This document shows, piece after piece, positions 53,410-64,000 of a stretch of DNA of 64,000 bases. Below the pieces are notes generated by a model. That model was not told the origin of the DNA and searched no databases. It was given only the letters and a program-made list of their open reading frames with translations. This DNA comes from Morinoia aosen (Eukaryota > Arthropoda > Malacostraca > Amphipoda > Talitridae), in assembly GCA_030386875.1 (NCBI GenBank), contig CM059566.1:39468068-39532067 (forward strand). The letters run 5' to 3'. Within the stretch, counting starts at the first letter, position 1. Each line of letters starts with the position of its first letter. The translations under genes and the position numbers were made by a program.

Positions 53410-55990
53410 ACGATCAAACCGATACTGCTACCGCAAAACCAACAGTGAATCAAATTTGTACACGCGTTGCAAACACACTGGACGACTTGAAACGATCGCT
53501 CAAAATGGAGCCTGCTTACACTGTAGGTGACGGACACTGTCTCCTCCACGCCGTAACGAAGCAGCTTGCTTCACAACAAAGATCGAAATGGGATTATACA
53601 TCTCTGAAAATAGCCATCAAAACTGAGAGCTCCAGAAACAAGGACCAGTATGCAAAATTCGTTGACAAGAACAGTGGCAGTTTCGAACAACTCATCGATA
53701 AATACATCAATAGAAAAGTCTTCGATCACGCAGTTGGAGACCTCATACCCCAAATACTTTCTAATGTGACGAGAACACCAATTCACGTATTTGATGAAAG
53801 AGAAAATGGGATTTGGAAGACGACAATCTCCCCTACATCAAATGCTCTGATAAACTGTCCTCCGGTAAACATACACCGGAAACAGGACCACTATAGCGCC
53901 CTCTTGAAAATGCGTGATGAAAATCGTGTTGCTCCCTCCCCCACCTTGTGACTAAATAACAGTGATCAAATTGAATTTGAAGCTGAAATCACAAACAATG
54001 AACGCGGCAATAAAGACCTAGAGACGAATACCAAATGCCCTGCTAGACCTAAAAAATGCAATAACTCCACTAAAGATCTGCCTATTGAGATAAATAACAT
54101 CAAAATATTACACATAAATGCTCGCCGTCTCAATGGTAAAATGGATGACGTACGAGTAATGATGATCACTAACGATATCGATATTTTATGCGTATCTGAA
54201 ACATGGTTCGATTCACGAGTCGAAAGCTCATATCTCAGCATTGCCGGGTACACATTGTACCGTTATGACGGAGTCAAGAGTAATAGAGGTAGCGGTTCAT
54301 GCATTTTCATCAAAGATGTCTACTCTACATCCTTATTTCCGATAAAAGAAAAATGCGAAGACATAGAAATGGTTTGGCTCAATGTTCAGGTAAACAAACA
54401 CAAGTCTTTCATTATCGGCAGTCTTTACAGACATCCGTCAGCATCTCTACGTCCAACATTAGATTTCATTGAAAATACGTTTAAATTAATCTCTGCAGCC
54501 AAAAAATCTTTCTATGTTTTCGGAGATTTTAACGTAGATCTGACAAATAAAAACAATAAGCTGAGCAAGATGCTGCACAGACTTAATCTTTCTCAAATGG
54601 TCCAAGAACCAACGCGAATTACCAACGCTTCCAAAACTCTTCTTGACCTGGCAATTACAAACAATCCCCAAGCAGTACTCAGCACAGAAATCTTACCGTC
54701 CTTTTCTGATCACCATTCGGTAGAATGCCAAATAAATATTGCAAAAGAGAAACAGAAATCTAGTTACATTTCATATCGCATGAAAAACCACTACTCCCCT
54801 GAAATATTTCAAGAAAAGCTATTAGACAGATGGAGTGAATTTCAAGGCATGGAAAACACCGATGATGTCAATTTACAAGTTTCGCTTTTCAACGAAAATT
54901 TCGTATCGGCTCTTAACGAATGCGCACCTTTCACTACGAAGAAAGTTAAGCCAAGAATTTCTAAATGGATAACAGATGAGATAAAACAGTTGAGCAGAGC
55001 TAAAAGAAATTTGCAGCGTGAGTACAAACTGAATAAATCAGACAGTACGCGTCGAAAATTATATAAAGATCATGAGAAGATCCTACGAAGAAAAGTTAAG
55101 GAAGCAAAACGGGACTACTTCCACAAAGAACTCTTGGCGGCAAAACAAAACCCAAAAAGAACTTGGGAAATCATTAGAGAAGTTGCTCAGTATAAAAACT
55201 CGGAGTGCAAAAGCACTTTCGACAACCCCTCAAAAATGGCTAATGACTTTAATACTTTCTTCTCAAAAGTTGGCGAAGATGTTTTCAATGAAGTATCCAG
55301 GACAGTTTCAGACGCATCTACAGGAGCAAATCCGAGCGATGTATCATCCCCAAATAGTAGAAACAAATGGAGACCAAAGCCGGTTAGCGTCATAGAGTTA
55401 CGAAAAATCTTATACTCACTAAAGAATACCAAAGCGACTGGACATGATGGCATAAGCCTCCAACATATAAAAGACAGCTTCCCTGTCACAGCACCCCTCA
55501 TTCGTTTGATAATAAATACATCTATAGCCACAAACAAGTTTCCCGACCAATGGAAATTATCCATTATTAAGCCATTACATAAATCTGGTGATATCGACAT
55601 AGCGTCAAACTACAGACAAATCAGTCTTCTGCCTGTTATGTCCAAAATATTAGAAAAAGTAATAACAAACCAGCTCTCGTCTTACATAGACGAGTCACAT
55701 CTACTGCATCGCAATCAATATGCTTACAGAAGGAATACCAGTACTCAGGACGCCCTGTTAAACATAACAGAAAAAATTTACAATGATATTGACCAAAAAA
55801 ACTAACTCTCTTACTATTGCTTGATCTCTCTAAAGCTTTCGACAGTGTTGAGCATAAGAAACTTCTACAAAAAATTTCAAACCTCAGAATTGACACTCAA
55901 TGGTTTGAAAGCTACCTACTAAACCGCTCTCATGCAGTGTGCTTGAATAACAAAATGTCATCATTCATACCAAACAATTTTGGCGTTCCT
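53406..55990 (+). pseudogene. LINE ORF2: OTU cysteine protease + APE endonuclease + truncated RT
   Basis: The first part (53406-53951) contains an OTU-type protease: VGDGHCLLHAVTKQL supplies the Asp and nucleophile Cys of the D-G-x-C motif, and KQDHYSALL near the end supplies the catalytic His. The same frame continues after one in-frame TGA (53949-53951) through an open linker into an APE endonuclease (HINARRLNGK, VSETWFDS, FGDFNVDL, SDHHSVEC) and then the RT (ATGHDGISLQHIK, YRQISLLPVMSKILEK, LDLSKAFDSVEH). A further frameshift falls in the A-run at 55795-55801. The protein stops at the NFGVP block, before the YADD box, where a new sequence starts at 55991. The start is probably at the TTGA overlap with ORF1; an internal ATG is at 53505. 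CR1/L2-like by RT appearance. Dead copy. Confidence 0.85.
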
Positions 55991-58719
55991 GTTGCGATAC
56001 GGAGAAGGGGTTGGGTTTAGGACCCCCCCCTTGCCCATACGCTGAGGGAATTGCAACCCCCACACATGTTATAGTATTATCCTTTATGCTTGCGTACACC
56101 TGCATACCAGACATGGAGAATAAAAGGATTGAAGATTTACATGAATTTATTTTGGGAAAAACACGTGGATCAAGTCATACAAGGCATTGAAACGAAATGA
56201 TTTGAAAGGGCACAACTGCGTTAATGAAAGGCACACACATTTCTACCGTTTTTAAGACTCTAAACATGACACGATATAATGTGATGCTTACCGGGAATTC
56301 AAGTTACCAATACTCCATCGTAGACAACGATTTACGCATACACAGACTGCCGGCTCCACAGTAACACAAATCATAATATTTGCGAGAATAACACATCACG
56401 ATTTAACCTGGAATTTGTGACACGGTGTCGAATCATACAACAGGAAGTCGATTCTCGACTCAACAAACACAGGAAATCGATTGCCTATAAATTAGATGAT
56501 TCTTCGCGATACTTTGAGAAGCACTTTTCTGTGTGCTGATCTACATCTGAAATTGAACTTCAATCACCACCTAAAAGAGCTCTCACAACTATACAACACT
56601 CGCCCTTTTGATAATAAATGATTCACTGATGGATATTCACTGCCGATGCCATTGCTCACTGCTGATGTTCCACGTCGTAGCTTAGAATGGCTGCTGTCCT
56701 GTGCTGATGTCTCGTTAACGTGCTGCAGTGGTACCTTCCACCGCTCCATCTTGGGATGCCGGTATTACAACTCGTATTCACTGCTGCCATGATGCCTGGA
56801 ATCGCTTTAGAGTTTCGTTCAGCCCAGGATTCCTTGAGGCGTTGGTGAGCCAATTCACTGTAGTTTTGTGCGCTGATTTTCGCATCGTTGGTGAACGAAC
56901 TTGACTGTTGATACTCGCAATGTTGGCGCTTGCGTGGCTCCAAATCTTGATGCTGCAGTTGCCTGTGAGCTCGGTCCCCGATGCAAAGGTATTTGAATCA
57001 CCGCTGCGAGGCCGGTTTACTTCGATCAGGTTTCTTTTGGGAGACGGTGTTCACCGGTTGCCGACGTCCAACTTTGTTTCTTGCACTTCGAATTATTAAC
57101 TTTCAAATTGCAGCTTGGTAGAAGGCAAGTCGGCTATGCCGACCTGCTGTGTAGTGCACCCTCAGACGTCGTGCGCAGTGCTCTCTCGTGCGTTCAAAAA
57201 TCCCTCACGAGTCTTCATCTACCCTCCTTATATATGCGCGTCTCGGATCCTTCTCGAATGTTCACGAATATTCGCAGTTACAATGACAGCATTTTACAGC
57301 TGATTGGAGGAATTCTTCCTTGTCCTGACGTCTCGAAATTTCATTGGCTAGGTGCCCGCTTTCATAATTGTGCCACACCTTCTCGTGTGATCGCTTGGCC
57401 AGCGTTCATTGGTGTAGATGTTGCGGCTTTTGTTTAAGGCCAACCTTCGTATCGCGCCTTCGTGCGAGGCCTGTTCCCATGCCCAAGCGACGGCCGGCTT
57501 AACGGCTTATGTGACTGCCTCAACAATTTCTACCGACGAGGGGAAGGTTCAGAAAAGTCCACGGATGATGCAAAACTTGTCTTAAGCAGCCATTTATTGT
57601 ACATAAATTTTCCTGAAATAGAAAGGTCTAGTTAGCACAAAAGTAATACAAAAAATATACAGTTTTTAGAGATTGCATATCTAAAAGTGATTCAGAGGGC
57701 AAACCAGAAAATAAGGACGCAAAAATTGGGGCAGAACTGCATCACTGGCACAAGAAAATCTCATTCAGAGAACACGGGTAATACTTCAGCGGCTCATTCA
57801 ACACCCAAATCATTGGCGAGACTTGGTACAATTTTCATACGAGCACCCCAATGGCACAATCAGATATAACCCGTCAACCTAATGAGGCCCTCATTAAATA
57901 CTAAGGTCAGGCAGTAGGCTCTACACACTAATGTCCAACCAGGTAGATGCTGAATTGAAGTTACACGGCTATTCCCATATAAAAATGCATGTCCAACCCG
58001 GTAGACGCTGAACTAAAGTTACACAGCTATTCCTACGTAAACAGTGCCTGACAACTTGAGTTGTTTCTGACTCACATGACTAGTCACAAAAGTCTATCAA
58101 TCTATAGTACCACCTGGGCATAGTTAAAACACACCCATCTACAAAGGTGGTTAATAAGTGAACAAGGGGGCACACTTAGACACCTCTGAACAAGTAAATA
58201 GTTACCTAACAGGCATGAACACATCATCAACCAGGCAATATAAAATATCCGCAGCACAGTAAAAATCACACAAATAAAAATACGCAAAAACCACCACACT
58301 CTACAGACTGGTAAAATAGCAACTTGAGTGAGGAATTACACAATTCTAGAGTCCAAATACCAGAGTTTAAATCCACTAACATTAATCGTGAATGATAACA
58401 AGGATCTATATGATGCAATGTGCTTAGATCAAATCAACAACTGAGCACAATGAATCCAGCTGTGAATTCCAGCAAATAAATTAAGTAGCACTGCCAAGCA
58501 CAGAACAAATCAGGCTCAACAATATAATCAAAACATGACTGAGTGTTTGCAAGAAAGTCTCACAACCCTGTCCAACACAGGGCAATACCACTAGACAATT
58601 TGAGCCAGGTACAAATAGGTAAACACAGCATTACATTATATTAGCACCGCGAATGAAGAATCAGTATCTAGAATTGTAAAAGCACAAACAGAAAAACTGT
58701 GACAGCACACATTCTAACA
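55991..58719 (-). repeat. LTR-like region between the broken LINE and the BEL pol gene
   Basis: The LINE stops abruptly where TGTTGCGATACGG begins (55991). After the BEL pol stop on the minus strand, TCAGGGGA precedes TGTTAGAATGTGTGC (58719), a good start for a 3' LTR. If both are ends of one LTR it would be about 2.7 kb with TGTT...AACA termini. On the minus strand a TATATAAGG box lies near 57230 and an AATAAA near 56150, which fits a promoter and a poly(A) signal in that order. Alternatively the BEL LTR ends near 57510 (TGTGACTGCC; AATAAA near 57600) and the rest is another LTR. The 5' LTR lies outside the window, so borders are unresolved. Confidence 0.45.
57920..58050. repeat. Two-copy ~62-bp tandem repeat
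   Basis: ATGTCCAACC(A/C)GGTAGA(T/C)GCTGAA followed by GTTACAC(G/A)GCTATTCC occurs twice in succession. It lies inside the presumed LTR region of the BEL element. Confidence 0.8.
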
Positions 58720-58965
58720 TCCCCTGAAATCTTTTAGCTTTTCCAGGACCTAATGCACTTAATATTTAGCACTCTTTACTTACATTTCCTTCTCTGGAGT
58801 CTACACACTACTTCAACACAACTGGCGGCCTCTACTCAGCTCGCAGAGTTTAAATACCTAATGTACCGGAAGAGAGCGTTTCCGGAAAACGAGTGAACGT
58901 GCGGACTGGTTCCCTCGATATTCGAAGGCACAAATTTTCTACCGCTGTTTGAAAATATAAATTTC

Positions 58966-61900
58966 CTAAATTGCTGCGAAGGCAGCACACTCCTCTCTCT
59001 CAACAGTGCTAGGTAAGATTACTACAATATCTTTAATCGATCGCTCACAACTTTTGGTACCTCCGGAATTGTCCGTCCGCCGCAGCGTCGCCCCACGCAC
59101 GCGTCCGTCCGATCCCGAGCGATGCACCGACTCTACCCGAGCCAGGGGCCACTGACATCTTGGAGACTGCGAGTCTCGTACCAGTACGATGTCCCCCTGG
59201 GACAAGGGACGCCTTGGTGTCGTCCATTTTCTGCGACGACTGATTTCTTGAAGGTAGAATTGTCTCCATAGTTGCCAGAATTGGTCCGCCAACAGCTGCA
59301 CTCGCCGCCATCTTCGTGGACCATAAGCGAGGAGGTCGCGATCTGTGAACGAGTCTGACGACTGTGTGCGAGAGGCGTCCCTCATGGTTAGCAAAGTGGA
59401 GGGACTGATAGGGAACACATCATTGGGGTCTTCGGAAGGGGCGTACAGGGGCGTAGAATTTACAATGGCCGCGGCTTCTATCAGGAGGGTGTGCATATCA
59501 TCACGGTTGAGTGTCACCTTTCCTGACCTCCCCAAGGTCAGGTCGAGTACCTTTCTGATCGCTCCAATTTTTCTCTCCCACACACCTCCATGATGACTCG
59601 CTCCAGGGAGATTAAATTTCCACTCGCATCCCCTAGTCTCCATGTCCTTTGATACTTTGTTCAAATCGCAAGATTGAGACACCGCACCTGTAAAGTTGGT
59701 GCCTCGATCGCTTCTTATCAGCTGGGGGGTGCCTCGTACAGAGATGAATCTACGCAAAGCGTTCATAAAGGAAGGGGTATCCATCCCACAGAGAGGTTCA
59801 ACGTGAACTGCCCTGGACACAAGGCAGGTCACCAGTAGGCCATGCATTTTCTTCGTGGCCTTTGTGATTCGGGTGCTCTGTCCGTCATGTACAGTGAACG
59901 GCCCGAAGACATCTAAGCCCACCCGGGTGAAAGGTGGGGTGGGGATGAGACGATCTTCCGGGAGGTCGGCCATCATCTGTTGCTCAAAGGGAGCTCTCAG
60001 CCTCCTACAAATCACACAGCTCCTCAGGAGTCGTTCTATTTGCTTTCTACCTTGCGGGATGAAGAAGCCCAGAGATCGCACCTTACCAAGTGTGAGGAGA
60101 CGGCCCTGGTGAGCCACCAGCTGGTGTGCCCGTCTTATAATTATCTGAGTGAAGGGATGGTTCCTGGGTAGGATCAAAGGGTGTTTTTGATCCACTGGTA
60201 AGTCACTGTGCTTTAGGCGGCCTCCTACACGGATCAGACCCTCTTCATCCACAAAGAGGGCCAGTGGTGTCAGTTGATGTCCTTCCGGTAGCTGCATTGG
60301 ACCTGGTTTCCCCGTCTTGGGTAGTATTTCGCTGTAAGATTCTTGTTGGACGGCCTTAACGAGGTACATTTCAGCTTCCTGGTCGTTCTGAAGTATACGT
60401 AGTGTCGGTTCCGAAGAAGTGTTGAGGTTAGATCTCGCTCGCATCAGCCACTTATGTGCCAGGTTGTGCACGGTGCGGGTAACCCCGAGAAGCCTGGTCC
60501 ACCTACTTAGTCGGTCCATCACCGTACGAAATGGAGGTGGCGAACCGGTCAAGGTCGTGAAGGCTTTGGTCTCCGGCAACGATTCTGTTAGTTGCGCTTC
60601 CTCAAAAGGGGGCTGAGCGTCGACGACGCAATCTTCTAATATCCAGGCAGGGCCGGTGAACCAATGGCTGTGTACGAGCTGCTCTACATCCGTGGGACGA
60701 GTAGCCATGTCTGCGGGGTTCTCTTTCGTGTCTACGAAGTACCACTGAGTCGGAGAGCAATGCTTATTAATCAACTCTATTCTCCGGGTCACATATCTGG
60801 TGAAGCGTTTATCCTCATTTTTCAGGTATCCAAGAACAATTTTACTGTCCGTGTAGTATCTGACTTCTTGCACATTCACCTTGAGGTCGTTGAGGGTCTC
60901 TCTTGCTGCCAGTACTGCTTCGACTGCGGCGCACAGTTCCAACCGTGGTATGGTGGTAGCTGCCCTAGGTGCCACCCTCGAACTGGCGTTGATCAAGGCG
61001 GAATGTTTCTGCTCTCGGGTACTGGTCAGCCGCAAATAAATCGCATAGCCAATGGCCTCCTGAGAGGCGTCACAAAAAACGTGAAGCGAGTGCCGTGAAA
61101 CCTCCCCAAAGTCGCGCGGCTTCACGCACCGACTGAGGCGTATTTCCTTTGATCTTCTCAGTCCGTCTTTCCACGATTCCCAATGCTCTTCCAGTTTCTT
61201 AGGTAGAGGTTCGTCCCACAGAGTGGAGCTTTGGTTAGTTTCGGCAGTGCTATCAGACAGCGCCTTTCTTTGCAGAAGTCTGCCACCCAAAATAAGAGGC
61301 GCAGCCAGTCAGAGGGGGTCAAAGAAGGAGTTCACAGTAGACAGCACACCCCTCCTAGTGAAGGGTCTGTCCGGGATATTGACCTTGAATATTAACAGAT
61401 CTTCGGAGACGTTCCAATGGATCCCCAATGTTCGTTGGATAACGGATCCGTCCCAAGTGACAGTCTTTGGTGCGGCTAGTTCCTCGTCTGGCAGACCCAC
61501 CGTTACCCGAGTGTCAGACGTGGCAACTTTGTGAATGTTCAACCCATACTTGTGCAACAGAGACCGCACCTCGCCAAGCAGCTCCCTGGCCTCGTCTGGG
61601 GAGTCCAAACTAGCAGACCCATCATCAACGTACGTCGCATGACGGAGAAAGTCAGTGGCCCGGCTCGGGCGTCCGGATGCATCGCCCAGGTCGGCGATAT
61701 GGCGAAGGGCGAACGCAGCGACGGCCGGAGAGCTCCGCAACCCGAAGACATGGACCTTAGCTCTGTAGGGGACAATCTCGTTAGTAACCCGATTATCTTT
61801 GAACCAAAAGAAACGCAGATAGTCCCTGTCTTCAATCTTGACTCGAAAATTGTGGAACATATTTTTTATATCAATTGTAAAGGCTACCTGGTGGAGTCGG

Positions 61901-64000
61901 AATCTCTGCAATATTCCCCGAAGGCTGTTGTTCAAATCGGGGCCCGTCAACAACTCATCATTGAGGCAGTGTCCCTTGTGCTTTGCTGAACCATCGAACA
62001 CCAACCTAACTTTCCCTTCTTGGGCTTGCCTTACCGGGAAGATAGGCAAGTACCATCCCACGCCTTTCTCAGGAAGTTCCCCTGCGACTACTTCCTCAAC
62101 GTGATCATTGTCAATGTACGATTGCATTTTCTCGAGACTTAGTGTAGCACTTGAGGGATCTCGACGCAGTTTTCCCAACGTCGTGTTCGTTCTTCCCAAT
62201 ACAGACACGTAATTATTACACAAATTTGGTGGATCTCTAGTAAAGGGTAAAGGCGCAACAATCCTATCGTCTTTCACTTCGATACCAGCTCTCAAAATAC
62301 TTACAAATTTATTGTCTAACACACTCAGACCCTGGAGCTCGTCGTCGACTCGCTCCTCAAAGACGTCGAGCGTCTGCCTCCCAGGGTTGGGCCCACGTAT
62401 CTTGATCGAGAAGTGATGATCCTCGTGGTTCACGAATGACGTCCGCAGGGCAGTGGTCTGCTGGGTTCTTGCTCCTCCGTTCAATGGTCCCAACAGTGCC
62501 CAGCCCAGGGCGGTCTTGCAGGCAAGAGGACCTCGTACTCCATAGTGTCTAGATGCCATGAGCGACACGGCATCTCTTCCGATGAGTATCAGTGACCGAG
62601 CCAAAGGATCATGCTCATTGAAGTGCTTGACCAGGTGCGCAACGTGGCTGAGCTTCTTCACAACGTCGCGAGTGGCTACTTCGTCAGTCGTGTCCGGGAT
62701 ATTTTCGTTGGTCCATGTAGTGGGTAGCTGATGCCATCGGTTCTCACCCACACCCCTTATCTTGAGCCCGGTGATGGCGTGTCCTTCCACCTCAGACGAC
62801 AGACCACTCAGTGTTCTGAGGGCGTACTTCCAGGGAGTGGCCTTAAGATCGAGCTGTTCTATCAGGGAAGGGTCCGCAAAGCATCTTGAGCTTTGCTCGT
62901 CAATGATGGCGTAACAACGCACTTTTCTCTGGGTGGACGTCGAGGTGACATCTACTAACAGCGTCTTGGAAAATTCCCTGGACTCGAGACCGAGGCATCC
63001 CGTTCTGGTGCAGGTGGCGACCTCACCAGGGGTCACCGGTTTAGTGCTTGCCCGGTGCATGACCGTCAGGTGTGAGCCTTGACAGTGAGAACACTTCACT
63101 TGTTTGTCGCAGTTCCTGATGTAATGGGGACCAAGGCATCGGAAGCATACCTTCGCCTCGGTGATGAGCTTCTTCTTCTGGTCGATGTGTAGTCTTCCAA
63201 AGGACCGGCACTCCCAGGTTCCATGGGCGTCGACCTTGTGGAAAATACATTTGTTGATTCTATGGTCCGTTTCCGGAGGTTTTTTGTTGTGAGGTCCTTG
63301 CGCCTCATATCTTGACTCAGGTTTGTTGTAGGCCACCATGGACTGATCACCTTCACTAGACTCTTTCTTGGTATTCTGGTCAGCGCTTGTGTGCAGGACC
63401 CGAACGGGCTTGGGTCTTCCGCCTGACAGTGCTGGGTTGAAAAATGGATCCCTCATCGCTCTTTCTTCGTCTCTTAGGAACTGGTTGAAGAAGGAGAACG
63501 TTGGGCGCTGCCCACTCTTGGCTCGTAGGTCAGATGCTTTCCTATGCCATCTGCGTTGCAGATCTGGCGGGAGTTTGAGTGCCAAGAGCCTCATGCCTCT
63601 GGTAGTGCAAAACTCCTCCAGCTCGTCCGATCTTGCTGCGTTGGTAAGTGCGGTAATCGTAGAATCTAAGAAATCCTGGAGAGCGGTAAGATCCCCAGGA
63701 GGGATGTTTGGGAAGTTCCGAAGTTGGTCTGCCGTGTGTTCTGCTAGCAACCAGTCCGAACCATAACGCTCACGAAGGGTGTTCCATACCACCTGCAACA
63801 CTGCCTCTGCATTGTTTCCGATGACTGACCTCATAGTTCTCTGAACGTACTCCTTGGGTTTACCCGCGGTATTGGCCGCCAAAACTTGTAGCTCTTCGAT
63901 GGGGCCCAAAGCTAGTCCCTGCAGTCGATTCTTCAGATCAGATTCCCAGCAATGGTACAATCCGATGTCTCCTTTGAAGGGGTTGGCAGGGGTCTTCAAC
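58966..64000 (-). pseudogene. BEL/Pao retrotransposon gag-pol, one in-frame stop, open at the window edge
   Basis: A single minus-strand frame runs from the right edge to 58966, broken only by a TGA at 61309-61311. In order: a BEL-type Gag region; Cys-His knuckles including CFRCLGPHYIRNC and CSHCQGSHLTVMH (near 63060-63250); an A17-type aspartic protease whose active-site block reads IIDEQSSRCF (near 62900); an RT with DIKNMFHNFRV and the catalytic YVDD in TYVDDGSAS (near 61630); after the stop, RNase H (VFCDASQEAIGYA), an integrase zinc region (HQLVAHQ...CVICRRL), the DDE core (GLDVFGPF, SDRGTNFTG, GVWERK) and the C-terminal BEL domain (QGDIVLVRDSQSPRCQWPLARV). The N-terminus of Gag and the 5' LTR lie beyond 64000. 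The stop sits between RT and RNase H and would remove RNase H and integrase. Confidence 0.92.

Overview
This is a eukaryotic, AT-rich and transposon-dense window, almost certainly from an arthropod and most likely an insect. The evidence is spliced host genes with GT-AG introns, a CsRn1-type Ty3/gypsy element, BEL/Pao, several non-LTR (LINE) lineages, piggyBac- and mariner-like MITEs and tRNA-derived SINEs. I cannot name the species.

Host genes, all on the minus strand. (1) Positions 3460-3585 hold the signal-peptide exon of a TM9SF2/EMP70-family gene; the rest lies beyond the left edge. (2) Positions 20806-31922 hold a complete seven-exon Gemin2 (SMN-complex) gene, predicted at 284 aa. (3) Positions 34146-42129 hold a complete six-exon AAR2 gene (U5 snRNP assembly), predicted at 429 aa. 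Gemin2 and AAR2 are adjacent and co-oriented, and both act in spliceosomal snRNP biogenesis. Their introns are full of minisatellites and of one interspersed repeat family that always lies in the same orientation. In both genes an intronic minisatellite is built from the 3' end of an exon plus its splice donor.

Mobile elements. Positions 1-3200 contain foldback/MITE sequence, including a nearly spacerless palindrome of about 0.7 kb. Positions 6506-19231 are one full-length CsRn1/Kabuki-type LTR retrotransposon with a 4-bp target duplication ATGC. Its LTRs carry a minisatellite with 39-bp periodicity, and its gag-pol junction has a textbook -1 frameshift signal. An apparently intact two-ORF LINE (6667-11706) is inserted in its 5' LTR with an 11-bp target duplication. 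Positions 42850-45930 are foldback elements, SINE sequence and a LINE fragment. Positions 45930-50160 are an I-type LINE with RNase H, broken by three frameshifts. Positions 50160-55990 are a CR1/L2-like LINE whose ORF2 starts with an OTU-type cysteine protease domain; it is cut off inside the reverse transcriptase at a likely LTR border (55991). Positions 58966-64000 are the gag-pol gene of a BEL/Pao element that runs off the right edge, with its 3' LTR somewhere in 55991-58719.

The best leads are the OTU-endonuclease-RT LINE, the exon/donor-derived minisatellites in two neighbouring splicing genes, the LTR-borne array of ATF/CREB-like sites, and the gag-pol frameshift element. All identifications come from reading motifs and comparing with remembered protein families. 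No database search was run.
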